This document shows, in pieces, positions 46,800 through 57,563 of a stretch of 64,000 nucleotides of DNA. The stretch is taken from NCBI RefSeq assembly GCF_963664735.1, contig NZ_OY761553.1, forward strand, positions 3,035,001 through 3,099,000, read 5' to 3'. Made by a program: the position numbers and the translations under genes. The notes under the pieces are model-generated. The model ran no database searches and had not been told where the DNA came from. It saw nothing but the letters and a program-made list of their open reading frames with translations. Source of the stretch: an uncultured Cohaesibacter sp. GTDB lineage: Bacteria; Pseudomonadota; Alphaproteobacteria; Rhizobiales; Cohaesibacteraceae. Positions within the stretch are counted from its first letter, which is position 1, and each line of letters begins with the position of its first letter.

Positions 46800-47569
46800 T
46801 GAGTGCCGAGCACGGTATAGCTCTCAATCATGTGTCGCGGTCCTTTTCGGGCCGCGGCACAGTTGTTCAAGCCTTGAGCGATGTGTCTCTTGAGTGTCCT
46901 GAGGGGTCCTTCACTGCCCTGATCGGCCCATCAGGGTGCGGTAAGTCGACCATATTGCGACTGGCTCTGGGCCTTGATGCGCCAGACACGGGCGACGTGC
47001 AGATCTCCGGCATGGCTCCTCAGGCTGCTGCCAGAAGCGGCAAGACGGGCGTTGCCTTTCAGGATGCTGCGCTCATGCCTTGGCGCACCGTAGAAGACAA
47101 TATTCTCCTGCCGGTAGACGTGCTCGGTCGCAAGCGCGCAGACTATCAGCCTCAGGCTGCCAAACTGGTAGACCTCGTCGGGCTCAATGGTTTCGAAAAG
47201 GCTCTGCCGGGTGAGCTTTCGGGTGGCATGCGCCAAAGAGCTGCAATTGCCCGTGCTCTCATAACGCGACCGGAAATCCTGTTTCTTGACGAGCCTTTCG
47301 GGGCTCTCGATCAGATCCTGCGCCGCCAGATGAATATCGAGCTGCAGCGGATCTGGTTGGAAAGCAACGCCACCACTCTATTGGTGACACATGGCATTGA
47401 TGAGGCCATTTTTCTTGCAGATCGGGTGGTTGTGATGCAAAGCAAGCCGGGCCGGATCAGCCAGATCATCGACATTCCATTTGAGCGGCCACGCAAACCG
47501 GACCTCTTTTCCGATCCCCGCTTCCACGCCCTTGAAAAGGAAATCGCGGAGGCTTTGGATGGCCACTGA
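46799..47569 (+). CDS. ABC ATPase, nitrate/sulfonate/taurine type
   Basis: ATPase of 256 residues of the SsuB/TauB class. Walker A is GPSGCGKST (about 43-51), the signature is ELSGGMRQRAAIARALI, and Walker B is ILFLDEPFGALD. The H-loop is LLVTHGIDEA. It overlaps the binding-protein gene by one base and the permease gene by 11 bases, so the transporter genes are tightly coupled. Confidence 0.92.
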   Translation: MSAEHGIALNHVSRSFSGRGTVVQALSDVSLECPEGSFTALIGPSGCGKSTILRLALGLDAPDTGDVQISGMAPQAAARSGKTGVAFQDAALMPWRTVEDNILLPVDVLGRKRADYQPQAAKLVDLVGLNGFEKALPGELSGGMRQRAAIARALITRPEILFLDEPFGALDQILRRQMNIELQRIWLESNATTLLVTHGIDEAIFLADRVVVMQSKPGRISQIIDIPFERPRKPDLFSDPRFHALEKEIAEALDGH

Positions 47570-49169
47570 AACGACCATGCCAGCGGCTCTAAAGGCTCCA
47601 TCCCTACGCCAGCGGCTCTCTCGTTATTCTACGCTGCGCAACTGGCTAATTCTGCTGGTTCTCTGGGAGATCATCGGACAGCTCAAGTTGGTTGCCGACG
47701 GTGCGCTGCCAGCGCCGTCTGCCATATTGGCGCGGATGTGGGTCGACTGGTCGGATTATCCCCCGCATATCTGGGCGACCCTTGAAGGGGCGGGCGCAGG
47801 CTTTGTTATCGGTAATGCGTTGGCCATCGCGGCGGGGGTGCTCTTTGCCATCTTTCCCATTACGCAACGGCTGGCGCGCGGTGTGAATGTTGCCCTTTTC
47901 GCCTTGCCACCGATTGCCATTTCGCCAATCCTCGTCATTACCTTCTCCGGCATGACACCACGTATCATTCTGGCTGCAATCGGCTGCTATTTTGTGACCA
48001 TGAGTGCCACCGTTACCGGCATTCAGCAGACAGACCGTCGCATCATCGATTTGGTCCATGCCTATGGTGGACGGCAATGGAAAACCCTAATCTATGCCCA
48101 GCTGCGCAGCGCTATCCCTTCAATTCTCGCTGGCCTCAGGGTTGCAGCTCCAAATGCAGTGCTGGGATCCATTCTTGCCGAGTTCGGCGGCGGCGGTCGA
48201 TTTGGATTGGGGGTATACCTTATCGGTTCGCTCGGCCGGGGCGAGCCTGATCGATTGTGGGGTATCGGTCTTTCCGCGACAGTTATCGCGGGGCTCGCCT
48301 ATCTGCTCTTCTCCGTCATCGCCATGCGCCTTACGGGTGCATCAAAAGCCATTACCGTGCCGACAAGCCCTCCATCGGTCAAAGCCGAGAGGAATATTCT
48401 CAAGGAAATTACGTTGGTTACGGTTTCCTGTGCCTTGCCATTCCTTCTGTGGTGGATGCTTCTGGCCATTATGGGCACTCCGGCCATGATCGCCAAAACG
48501 CCCGTTGGTCTGTTTGACTATCTCTTCATGATGCCGAACAGCCTTATGAGCCTCGGCAAACTGGTAGCCGCGCTCTCGCAAACACTGCCCATGACGATGA
48601 TCGGCATGGCGGTTGGATTATTCTTCGCTTTTGCGCTGGCACTTTGCTCTGTGCTCTATCCGGCGATAATCCGAGGGTTTATGCCTGTCGCATTGGTCAC
48701 CCAAACCATGCCTCTGGTGGCACTGACACCGCTCTTGGTGCTCATTTTGGGCCGCGGCTCTTCCCTCATCCTCTGGATTACGGTTTCTGTGACCTTCTTC
48801 CCTGCCTTTGTCACCATGGCGCAAGGATTGTTCATGGTCTCCAAGGCAGCCATCGAGGTTCCCAAAGCCTATGGGGCGGGCCCGTTGAAACAGCTTTGGC
48901 TCGTTTCAATACCAGCTTCGCTACCCTATCTTTTTGCGGCCACAAGGCTGGCCGTTCCCCGCGCCCTGTTGGGCGTCATGATCGCCGAATGGCTGGCCAC
49001 CGGGAAAGGATTGGGCAACCTGCTCAACCAGTCCCGAGGTTATCTCGATTACGGGATGATCTGGTCGGTCTCAGTGGTTTCGGTGCTCATATCTGTAATC
49101 TTTTACCAAATCGTGGTCGCCATAGAACATCGCGTGCTTACAAAACGCGGCATGGCACCTGCACAATAG
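47559..49169 (+). CDS. Tandem-fused ABC permease
   Basis: Membrane protein of 536 residues built from two fused SsuC/TauC-type permease domains. The first has its EAA-like loop near YGGRQWKTLIYAQLRSAIPS, the second near YGAGPLKQLWLVSIPASLPY. About twelve membrane segments are visible. Most systems of this class use a homodimer of one domain; here a single chain supplies both halves, which allows them to diverge. I chose the ATG at 47559, overlapping the ATPase end by 11 bases; a frame from 47481 lies inside the ATPase gene. Confidence 0.88.
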   Translation: MATETTMPAALKAPSLRQRLSRYSTLRNWLILLVLWEIIGQLKLVADGALPAPSAILARMWVDWSDYPPHIWATLEGAGAGFVIGNALAIAAGVLFAIFPITQRLARGVNVALFALPPIAISPILVITFSGMTPRIILAAIGCYFVTMSATVTGIQQTDRRIIDLVHAYGGRQWKTLIYAQLRSAIPSILAGLRVAAPNAVLGSILAEFGGGGRFGLGVYLIGSLGRGEPDRLWGIGLSATVIAGLAYLLFSVIAMRLTGASKAITVPTSPPSVKAERNILKEITLVTVSCALPFLLWWMLLAIMGTPAMIAKTPVGLFDYLFMMPNSLMSLGKLVAALSQTLPMTMIGMAVGLFFAFALALCSVLYPAIIRGFMPVALVTQTMPLVALTPLLVLILGRGSSLILWITVSVTFFPAFVTMAQGLFMVSKAAIEVPKAYGAGPLKQLWLVSIPASLPYLFAATRLAVPRALLGVMIAEWLATGKGLGNLLNQSRGYLDYGMIWSVSVVSVLISVIFYQIVVAIEHRVLTKRGMAPAQ

Positions 49170-49187
49170 ACATCACGGAGTTTCAAC

Positions 49188-49928
49188 TTGGATATTGTTG
49201 ATCATAAAATCAAAGTCCGCGAACGCGTTTGGCGCGAATTGCGCAAGGTTGCCGTCCCAGATAGCCGCTTTCATTTTGATTTCGCAGAATTCATCGCCGA
49301 TTTCGAAGGTGGGGAAGATGCCGTTCAGCGGCTCGTTGACCATGAATATTACCAGAAGTCCAACTATCTCTTCATAACGCCGGACAATTGCCTTGATCGC
49401 CTTCGCCTGAAGGCACTGGAAGACGGCAAGAAAGTGCTGATGACGACCTATTCGATCAAGCGTGGTTTCTGGTTGCTCGATCCTGCCAAAATTGCACCAG
49501 AATTGTATCTCTATGCCTCAACGCTCGATGGCATGGAGCGGGTCGGCCAGCAGGTCAGCCTCAAAGAGCTCTCGGAAATGCCCAAGGTCGATTACATGAT
49601 CACCGGTACGGGCGCCATCAACACCAAGGGTATCCGCTTTGGCAAGGGCCATGGTTTCTTCGATAGCGAATGGGGCATGCTGTATCAGATCGGGCGCATT
49701 TCCACCGACACCCCTTCGGCAGCCGTCGTGCATGATTGCCAATTGTTGGAAGAAGACCTGACACCTGATGTCTATGACACGGTGGCAGACGCCATTTTTA
49801 CGCCGACCAGAACCATTCTGGTTGATGCCCCACACAAGCCAACCTGTGGCATTCTTTGGGATCGCCTTGATCCGATCATGTTCGAAACCATTCCGCCGCT
49901 GCAAGAGCTCAAAGCCATGGGCCTCTAG
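49188..49928 (+). CDS. 5-formyltetrahydrofolate cyclo-ligase-like protein, paralogue 2
   Basis: Protein of 246 residues, clearly a paralogue of the product of 45051-45788: RERVWRELRKVAVPDSRF and KGIRFGKGHGFFDSEWG line up with the first copy. The loop is again the MTHFSD-like RFGKGxxFFDxEWG form, not the classic cyclo-ligase form. It starts with TTG at 49188, supported by ACGGAG upstream and by alignment of the N-termini. As last gene of the operon it shares the ABC transporter with paralogue 1. The pair might form a hetero-oligomer or do successive steps on an imported pterin- or pyrimidine-like compound (inference). Confidence 0.82.
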   Translation: MDIVDHKIKVRERVWRELRKVAVPDSRFHFDFAEFIADFEGGEDAVQRLVDHEYYQKSNYLFITPDNCLDRLRLKALEDGKKVLMTTYSIKRGFWLLDPAKIAPELYLYASTLDGMERVGQQVSLKELSEMPKVDYMITGTGAINTKGIRFGKGHGFFDSEWGMLYQIGRISTDTPSAAVVHDCQLLEEDLTPDVYDTVADAIFTPTRTILVDAPHKPTCGILWDRLDPIMFETIPPLQELKAMGL

Positions 49929-49989
49929 CCCCTTTTGGCAAAGATCAAGTTTAGTAAGAGAGTCCCCGCAGTCCTCTTTACACCAACGG

Positions 49990-50023
49990 AAAGCCCGTGC
50001 GATTTTTCGCATGGGCTTTTCAT
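49990..50023 (+). terminator. Terminator of the cyclo-ligase-like/ABC operon
   Basis: AAAGCCCGTGCG (49990-50001) pairs with CGCATGGGCTTT (50008-50019) with one wobble, then TTCATTT. It lies between convergent genes and may also stop the marR transcript, since an A/T-rich flank exists on the other strand. Confidence 0.75.
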
Positions 50024-50031
50024 TTGCCCCA

Positions 50032-50559
50032 TCACATGGCGGCTGCGGCTCGGGCGGCCTGATCATAATTGCCTGAAATCATGCGCAGTACGGTTGCCAG
50101 TTGCGACAGATCCGCTTCATCAAGGCCGAGCGCTTTCATGGGCTTGACGAGCAATGCTTCTCGCAGCTTTTTATACTCAAGGCAGGTCTGTTCTCCTGCG
50201 GGAGTTATCTCGGCAATCTTCTCCTTGCCCCTCTTGCCCGATTTGACCAAACCGGCATTTTCCAGCTTCTTGAGCGAATAGGACACTGTGTGTGTATCTT
50301 CAACATTGAGCACGAGGCAAATGTCTGAGAGGGTTTTGGACCGACCGCGATGGTTGACGCTGTGAAGCACGATCACATCCAGCGGGGCCAAACCCTCCGT
50401 GCCACTAGCCGCCATGCAGCGCTGTATCCAGCGGTGATAGGCATTGACCATCATGGTTACGGCAAACTCCACCTCTGAAAGCGCCGGCATGGCACCTGAC
50501 GCCAGATGCGAGGCCGCAACAACGGGACCAACCGGCTTGTCCAGCTTATCCATGCTCAT
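50032..50559 (-). CDS. MarR-family regulator
   Basis: Winged-helix regulator of 175 residues, somewhat longer than a minimal MarR. The DNA-binding part reads SKTLSDICLVLNVEDTHTVSYSLKKLENAGLV in segments around residues 75-106, with the basic wing KSGKRGKEK after it. The ATG at 50559 has GGGAGGAAAAG directly upstream; a longer frame to 50646 is unlikely. It is divergent from the fused oxoprolinase gene, with an AT-rich palindrome in between (50663-50674), so it is the likely regulator of that gene. Ligand unknown. Confidence 0.85.
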   Translation of the reverse strand: MSMDKLDKPVGPVVAASHLASGAMPALSEVEFAVTMMVNAYHRWIQRCMAASGTEGLAPLDVIVLHSVNHRGRSKTLSDICLVLNVEDTHTVSYSLKKLENAGLVKSGKRGKEKIAEITPAGEQTCLEYKKLREALLVKPMKALGLDEADLSQLATVLRMISGNYDQAARAAAAM

Positions 50560-50662
50560 CTTTTCCTCCCGCCATATCGGCCCGTTTGGGGCGAATGCCT
50601 GAGCCGCAGCCAATCGCAAAACCACCTTAAGGCTTGACCAAGACAAAAATTGTTATATAGAA

Positions 50663-50674
50663 TTTATCGATAAA
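50663..50674. promoter_or_regulatory. Candidate MarR operator
   Basis: TTTATCGATAAA, a perfect 12-bp palindrome, extends with partial symmetry into flanking TATA tracts. It lies between marR and the oxoprolinase gene, about 90 bases before the latter. AT-rich palindromes of this kind are typical of MarR operators. Confidence 0.5.
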
Positions 50675-50763
50675 ATATAGACAAAATATCAATATAAAGC
50701 AATCACAGGCCGTGCACGTCGTCCCCTCCCCAGCCGGTCTTCATAAAACCAGAGGAATTTAAC

Positions 50764-53700
50764 ATGTCAAATAAGTGGGATTTTTGGATCGATCGAGGCG
50801 GCACCTTTACAGACGTGGTCGGGCGCGCGCCAGATGGCACCCTGCACCCGCACAAGCTTTTGTCCGAAAATCCCGAGGCCTATCGCGACGCCGCTATCCA
50901 GGGCATTCGTGATTTGCTGGAAGTGGCAGCCGGAGAGCCGATCCCGTCGGAAATAATTGCCACGGTGAAAATGGGAACGACCGTTGCCACCAACGCCCTT
51001 TTGGAAAGAAAAGGAGAGCGAACCGCCCTTTTCATCACAAAGGGGTTCCGTGATGCCCTGGAGATCGGCTATCAGGCGCGCCCGGAAATTTTCGCCAAAG
51101 AAATCATAAAGCCCGAGCTTCTCTATCATGACGTCTATGAAATAGCAGAACGCGTCCGTGCGGATGGCACCGTTGAGACCGAGCTTGATGAAGAAGCCGC
51201 CCGCATCAGCATGCAGGAAGCCTGGAATGAGGGCATTGCCAGCGTGGCGATTGTTCTCATGCACGCCTATGCCCATCCAAGCCACGAACTGCGCCTGCAA
51301 AAGCTGGCAGAAGAGATCGGTTTCTCGCAGATTTCCGTTTCCCATCTGGTCTCCCCGCTGATGAAGCTGGTAGGGCGCGGCGACACCACCGTTGTTGATG
51401 CCTATCTCTCACCCATCCTGCGCCGCTATGTGGAACAGGTGCAAGCGGAACTGGGCGAAGGGCCGCGCCTGATGTTCATGCAATCGTCCGGCGGGCTCAC
51501 GGCTGCGGATCTGTTTCAGGGCAAGGATGCGATTCTCTCCGGCCCGGCTGGTGGCGTTGTCGGAGCTGTTGAAACGGCACGAATGGCGGGCTTTGAAAAA
51601 ATTATCGGCTTTGACATGGGCGGTACATCGACCGATGTCTGCCATTTCAACGGCGACTATGAACGGGCCTTCGAGACGGAAGTGGCCGGGGTTCGCATGC
51701 GTGCCCCGATGATGATGATTCACACGGTCGCAGCAGGCGGGGGATCCATCCTCCACTACAAGGATAACCGCTTTCAGGTTGGCCCTGATTCTGCCGGAGC
51801 CAATCCCGGTCCGGCGTGCTACCGTCGTGGCGGTCCGCTGACGGTGACCGATGCCAACCTGATGACCGGCAAGCTGGCCACCGATTTCTTTCCCAAGATC
51901 TTCGGACCAAATCAGGATCAGCCGCTGGATGCGGATGTGGTGCGGGAGAAATTTAAAGCACTCGCCCAAGAGATCGGTGGAGACCGAACTCCTGAAGACA
52001 TAGCCGATGGCTTCATCAAGATTGCCGTTGAAAATATGGCCAATGCCATCAAGAAGATCTCCGTTCAACGCGGCTATGATGTCACCTCCTATGCGCTGGT
52101 TTGCTTTGGTGGAGCGGGTGGACAGACCGGATGCCGTGTTGCTGACAGCCTCGGCATGAAGACCGTGGTCCTGCATCCCTTCTCGGGAATTCTCTCTGCC
52201 TATGGCATGGGGCTTGCCGACATTCGGGCTGATCGGCAACAATCGGTCGTCAAGCGCCTCGATGAAAGCTTGATGACCGAATTGAAGGACCTCCGCGTCA
52301 AGCTGGCCAAACTGACCGAGGAAGAGCTTGACCATCAGGCTGTTCCTGCGGACAAAAGGCAAACGCGGACGATTGTCCATTTGCGCTATGAAGGCTCGGA
52401 CACCTCGCTGCCGGTTTATTTCGGCGACATCCAAGATATGCGGGCAGCATTTGAGGAAGCGCACAGGGCGCAGTTCGGTTTTGCCTATAAAGACAAGGCT
52501 GTTGTGGCTGAAACGCTGGAAGTGAAAACCTTTGGCGGCGGAGCTGGCCTGATCGAGCCAGACTTTTCGCTCAATGGCGACGAACCGAAAGCCTCTTCTT
52601 CCACCCAAGTGTTCGCCGAAGGAGAATGGCAGGACAGCGCCATCTACAAGCGCGAGGCGCTGAAACCGGGCATGGCTGTCATCGGCCCTGCCATCATTGT
52701 CGAGCCTCATGCAACCATCCTTGTCGAACAGGGATGGGAAGCGCGCCTGAATGCCAAGGATCATGTGATCCTTAAGCGTATCGTGCCCCTGCAAAGAGAA
52801 AAGGCAATCGGCACACAAGCCGATCCGGTGATGTTGGAAGTCTTCAACAATCTGTTCATGTCGATTGCGGAACAAATGGGCGTAACGCTGCAGAAAACGG
52901 CCTATTCGGTCAATATCAAGGAGCGTCTTGACTTCTCCTGCGCGATTTTTGACGACGAAGGAGCCCTGGTGGCCAATGCACCCCATATGCCGGTGCATCT
53001 TGGATCCATGGGGCGCTCGGTCGAGACGGTCATTGAACTCAATGAAGGCAATATCAAACCCGGCGATGCCTTTGCCCTTAACGCACCTTATAACGGCGGA
53101 ACCCATCTGCCCGACATAACGGTCGTTACTCCGATTTTCGATGATGAGGGCAAAAGCATCCTCTTTTGGGCAGCCTCTCGCGGCCATCATGCCGACGTAG
53201 GCGGAACAGCTCCCGGCTCCATGACGCCGCTTGCCACAACAGTGGACGAGGAAGGCGTCCTGTTTGATAATTTCAAAATTGTCGATCAAGGCCATTTCCG
53301 GGAGGCCGAGCTGAGAGACCTGCTCACGGATCACGCCTACCCGGCAAGAAATCCGCACCAGAATATTGCCGACCTTTCAGCCCAGATTGCCGCAAACGAG
53401 AAGGGCATTCAGGAAGTCCGCAAAATGGTGACAACCTTCGGGCTGGATGTGGTCAAGGCTTACATGGGCTATGTGCAGGATAATGCGGAAGAAAGTGTTC
53501 GCCGCGTGATCGAGGCACTCAAGGATTCCGAATATGAATATCACACGGATCAGGGTGCGACCATTCATGTGAAAATCACAGTCGACAAGCAAAAGCGCGA
53601 AGCGACAATCGACTTTACCGGCACAACAGGCGTCAAGCCCAACAATTTCAATGCTCCCGAGCCCGTTACCCGCGCGGTCATCCTTTATTGCTTCCGCGTC

Positions 53701-54348
53701 ATGGTCGAGGGGGACATTCCTATGAATGCGGGCTGCCTGAAACCGATCAGGATCATTATCCCCGATGGCTGCATGTTACGCCCCAGCTATCCTGCCGCAG
53801 TGGTCGCCGGTAATGTGGAAACGTCCCAACATGTGACCAATGCTGTCTTCGCAGCCTTGGGGGCGATGAGCAATTCGCAAGGCACGATGAACAATCTGAC
53901 CTTCGGCAACGACATCTACCAATATTATGAGACGATCTGTTCAGGCTCATCTGCGGGACCGGACTTTCATGGAACCGATGCTGTGCACACGCATATGACC
54001 AACTCACGGCTCACTGATCCGGAAGTCCTCGAATTCCGCTTTCCGGTTCTGCTTGAGGATTTCCATATCCGCAAAGGCTCCGGTGGCAAGGGCAAGCGGC
54101 ACGCAGGTGACGGCACGGAACGCACCTTGCGTTTCCTTGAAAGGATGGATTGCGCCATCCTCTCCTCGCACAGGACAATCAAGCCAAGAGGGCTTGCCGG
54201 TGGCGAGGATGGCGAGTTAGGACACACATTTGTTCGGAGAAGTGATGGCGCCCTGCAAGAACTTGCAGGATGTGACCAGACCGTACTTGAGGCTGGCGAG
54301 GCCATTACCGTGATCACGCCAACACCGGGAGGATGGGGCACCCTTTAG
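50764..54348 (+). CDS. Fused 5-oxoprolinase / hydantoinase (HyuA-HyuB)
   Basis: Large cytoplasmic enzyme of 1194 residues that joins both subunits of the hydantoinase/oxoprolinase family in one chain. Such fused proteins act as ATP-dependent 5-oxoprolinases or related amide-ring hydrolases. The HyuA part (about residues 1-680) begins [19 protein letters not shown] and has [12 protein letters not shown] and [12 protein letters not shown], features of its actin-like ATPase fold. The HyuB part (from about 690) has [15 protein letters not shown] and [16 protein letters not shown], and ends GGWG. The substrate could be 5-oxoproline, hydantoin or another cyclic amide. A MarR gene is divergent. A terminator follows. 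Confidence 0.92.
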   Translation: MSNKWDFWIDRGGTFTDVVGRAPDGTLHPHKLLSENPEAYRDAAIQGIRDLLEVAAGEPIPSEIIATVKMGTTVATNALLERKGERTALFITKGFRDALEIGYQARPEIFAKEIIKPELLYHDVYEIAERVRADGTVETELDEEAARISMQEAWNEGIASVAIVLMHAYAHPSHELRLQKLAEEIGFSQISVSHLVSPLMKLVGRGDTTVVDAYLSPILRRYVEQVQAELGEGPRLMFMQSSGGLTAADLFQGKDAILSGPAGGVVGAVETARMAGFEKIIGFDMGGTSTDVCHFNGDYERAFETEVAGVRMRAPMMMIHTVAAGGGSILHYKDNRFQVGPDSAGANPGPACYRRGGPLTVTDANLMTGKLATDFFPKIFGPNQDQPLDADVVREKFKALAQEIGGDRTPEDIADGFIKIAVENMANAIKKISVQRGYDVTSYALVCFGGAGGQTGCRVADSLGMKTVVLHPFSGILSAYGMGLADIRADRQQSVVKRLDESLMTELKDLRVKLAKLTEEELDHQAVPADKRQTRTIVHLRYEGSDTSLPVYFGDIQDMRAAFEEAHRAQFGFAYKDKAVVAETLEVKTFGGGAGLIEPDFSLNGDEPKASSSTQVFAEGEWQDSAIYKREALKPGMAVIGPAIIVEPHATILVEQGWEARLNAKDHVILKRIVPLQREKAIGTQADPVMLEVFNNLFMSIAEQMGVTLQKTAYSVNIKERLDFSCAIFDDEGALVANAPHMPVHLGSMGRSVETVIELNEGNIKPGDAFALNAPYNGGTHLPDITVVTPIFDDEGKSILFWAASRGHHADVGGTAPGSMTPLATTVDEEGVLFDNFKIVDQGHFREAELRDLLTDHAYPARNPHQNIADLSAQIAANEKGIQEVRKMVTTFGLDVVKAYMGYVQDNAEESVRRVIEALKDSEYEYHTDQGATIHVKITVDKQKREATIDFTGTTGVKPNNFNAPEPVTRAVILYCFRVMVEGDIPMNAGCLKPIRIIIPDGCMLRPSYPAAVVAGNVETSQHVTNAVFAALGAMSNSQGTMNNLTFGNDIYQYYETICSGSSAGPDFHGTDAVHTHMTNSRLTDPEVLEFRFPVLLEDFHIRKGSGGKGKRHAGDGTERTLRFLERMDCAILSSHRTIKPRGLAGGEDGELGHTFVRRSDGALQELAGCDQTVLEAGEAITVITPTPGGWGTL

Positions 54349-54395
54349 GAGCACCCGACCGAGGAACCGAGCACCGAAATCGGCATAAACCAGCA

Positions 54396-54437
54396 GCGGG
54401 TGCTTCGCATAATCGCGAGCACCCGCAAGTTTTTTTC
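54396..54437 (+). terminator. Rho-independent terminator of the oxoprolinase gene
   Basis: GCGGGTGCT (54396-54404) and AGCACCCGC (54418-54426) form a perfect 9-bp stem, and a run of about eight T bases follows. It lies 48 bases after the stop codon. Confidence 0.9.
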
Positions 54438-54481
54438 CCTGAAATGGCCTTTTGGCTTGTTTCACGCAGACTAACTGTTCT

Positions 54482-55429
54482 TCAGACCAGCGAGCGGATC
54501 GTGTCAGCAATGCCCGCAGCATCAATCTTGTAATAACGGCGGATATCTCCGCGCGGACCGGTCTTGGAGAATTCCCCTTCAGGAAGCCCCAGACGCGTGA
54601 GCTTCATGCCGAGCTGACCTTCTGCGATCATTTCGGCAACAAGACTGCCCAGTGCACCATGCACCGAATGTTCTTCCACAGTAACGATCTGCTTGTAATC
54701 CTTGAGAATTCCGGCAAGAGCTTGCCGATCAAGCGGTCGAATACTGGACAGGCTAACGACGCCAACTGAAGTGCCCGATTGGGCCAGATTGTTTGCCGCA
54801 TCTATCGCCTCATGCACAACAGAGCCCAAGGCAACCACGAGGCAGTCATCCCCCGCGCGCAACACATCTGGCTGGCCGGGGCGGAACTGATAATCAGGAG
54901 CGTGAACCAGCGGCAGAGCCGAGGAATCCAGCCGGATATAGACCGGGCCTTCATACTGGTAGGCATAGTCAAACACCTGTCCTGCTTCAATAGCATCGGA
55001 CGGGGCGAAAATCTGGATATTGCCCAAACCGCGCATGATGGACACATCGTCAATCGCGTGGTGGGTGGCTCCCAGAGGGCCATAACCAACGCCAGCATAG
55101 AGCCCCACCAGCTTGACATTGGTGTTCGAATAGCAGACGTCATTTTTGACCTGCTCGTTCGAGCGGGCGATGAGAAAAGGCGCAGCATTGGCTGTCACGC
55201 TAACATATCCGGCAAGGGCCAAGCCAGCTGCCACACCGACCAATGTCTGTTCCGCAATGCCCACATTGATGACCCGTTCCGGATATTTTTCCTTGAAGGG
55301 AGCTATCTTGGAAGTGCTGGTGGAATCGCTGACAACCGTCATCAGCTCAACATTGTTCTCAACTGCGCGCAGGAAGGATGCAATCATCGTCTCGCGCATA
55401 TCCACTTTCACGACATTTTCTGAATTCAT
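54482..55429 (-). CDS. Split transketolase, C-terminal subunit
   Basis: Protein of 315 residues comprising the pyrimidine-binding and C-terminal domains of a transketolase-like enzyme. VVSDSTSTSKIAPFKEKYP and NVGIAEQTLVGVAAGLALAG hold the conserved glutamate that activates thiamine diphosphate. GVGYGPLGATHHAIDDVSIM follows. It works with the N-terminal subunit encoded just upstream (ATGA overlap). Split transketolases of this kind serve special sugar pathways, such as apulose-4-phosphate transketolase, beside the general transketolase. The exact sugar phosphate is unknown. Confidence 0.9.
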   Translation of the reverse strand: MNSENVVKVDMRETMIASFLRAVENNVELMTVVSDSTSTSKIAPFKEKYPERVINVGIAEQTLVGVAAGLALAGYVSVTANAAPFLIARSNEQVKNDVCYSNTNVKLVGLYAGVGYGPLGATHHAIDDVSIMRGLGNIQIFAPSDAIEAGQVFDYAYQYEGPVYIRLDSSALPLVHAPDYQFRPGQPDVLRAGDDCLVVALGSVVHEAIDAANNLAQSGTSVGVVSLSSIRPLDRQALAGILKDYKQIVTVEEHSVHGALGSLVAEMIAEGQLGMKLTRLGLPEGEFSKTGPRGDIRRYYKIDAAGIADTIRSLV

Positions 55430-56238
55430 CTGTCCAACTCCGCGATTGCCTGCTCGATCTCATCTCCCTTGGGGACACGGTGGTGCCAGGCCGGCCTGTC
55501 CTCGATGAAGGAAATACCAGCCCCCTTTGTCGTATTGGCGACGACCACATGCGGGCAACCGCAGGCAAAGTCCAGCCCTTCCAGCACGTCAACGACACTC
55601 GCCATGTTGTTGCCTTCCGCCTCATGCACGTCAAATCCGAACGCGCGCCATTTGTCGGCCAACGGTTCCAGCGAGACGATATTCTCTGTTCGATCAGCCA
55701 GTTGCAGACGGTTACGGTCATTGATTATGACCAGATTGTCCAAGCCATACTGATGAGCGCTCATGGCCGCTTCCCAGTTGGACCCTTCCTGTAATTCACC
55801 ATCGCCGGTGAGCACATAAACGCGAAAGTCGCGCCCCTGCCGCTTGGCTGCGATTGCCATTCCAACGGCAACAGGTATGCCGTGCCCCAAGGCACCTGTG
55901 TTAAGTTCGATATAGGGTGTCTTCTGGCGCACCGGATGGCCGGGTAAACGGGTTTCAAACCCCAGATAAGTGCCCAGATCTTCATCATTGAGAGCACCCA
56001 ATTCGGCCAAGGTGCAATAATACCCGCCGACCCCGTGTCCTTTCGACAGGATAAAGCGGTCTCGATCAGGATTTTTCCTGTCAGGGTCTATATTGCGCAG
56101 AATTCTGAAGTAAAGCGCCGCGAGAATATCGACTTCCGACAAATCGCCGCCTGTATGGCCCTGCCCTGCCGCGCTGTTCATGCGAATAATCCGCTTCCGG
56201 ATTTCACGCGCCCTTGTTTCTAAGTCGGAGATATTCAT
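55426..56238 (-). CDS. Split transketolase, N-terminal subunit
   Basis: Protein of 270 residues forming the thiamine-diphosphate-binding domain of a split transketolase. Conserved parts are GHTGGDLSEVDILAALYF, KGHGVGGYY, and the GDGELQEGSNWEAAM diphosphate/metal motif. The ATG at 56238 is chosen; a frame to 56304 extends into the promoter. It is the first gene of the pair, divergent from the sugar-binding-protein gene, and shares a spacer with clear paired DeoR operator candidates. The pair likely transfers a two-carbon unit from a phosphorylated ketose derived from the imported sugar. Confidence 0.9.
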   Translation of the reverse strand: MNISDLETRAREIRKRIIRMNSAAGQGHTGGDLSEVDILAALYFRILRNIDPDRKNPDRDRFILSKGHGVGGYYCTLAELGALNDEDLGTYLGFETRLPGHPVRQKTPYIELNTGALGHGIPVAVGMAIAAKRQGRDFRVYVLTGDGELQEGSNWEAAMSAHQYGLDNLVIINDRNRLQLADRTENIVSLEPLADKWRAFGFDVHEAEGNNMASVVDVLEGLDFACGCPHVVVANTTKGAGISFIEDRPAWHHRVPKGDEIEQAIAELDR

Positions 56239-57454
<1,216 letters not shown>

Positions 57455-57487
57455 GCCTTGGCCTTAGCGAAGCTTCTCAAGCAAACC

Positions 57488-57520
57488 GCAGGCAGGACGC
57501 GTTTTTTGCGCCCTGCCTGC
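57488..57520 (+). terminator. Intercistronic stem-loop after the sugar-binding-protein gene
   Basis: GCAGGCAGGACGC (57488-57500) pairs with GCGCCCTGCCTGC (57508-57520) with one mismatch and a T-rich loop. No T-run follows the stem. It lies between the binding protein and the DUF2291 gene and may set the ratio of binding protein to membrane components. Confidence 0.7.
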
Positions 57521-57563
57521 AAGACAGAAGCGAAATTTGGGACGAAGTTTGGAAGGCTCCAGA

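Noticed and set aside
51409..53358. Long minus-strand frame of 649 codons inside the oxoprolinase gene
   Set aside because: It is a shadow of the plus-strand gene, whose motifs are unmistakable. The antisense product shows no domain and has no start signal.
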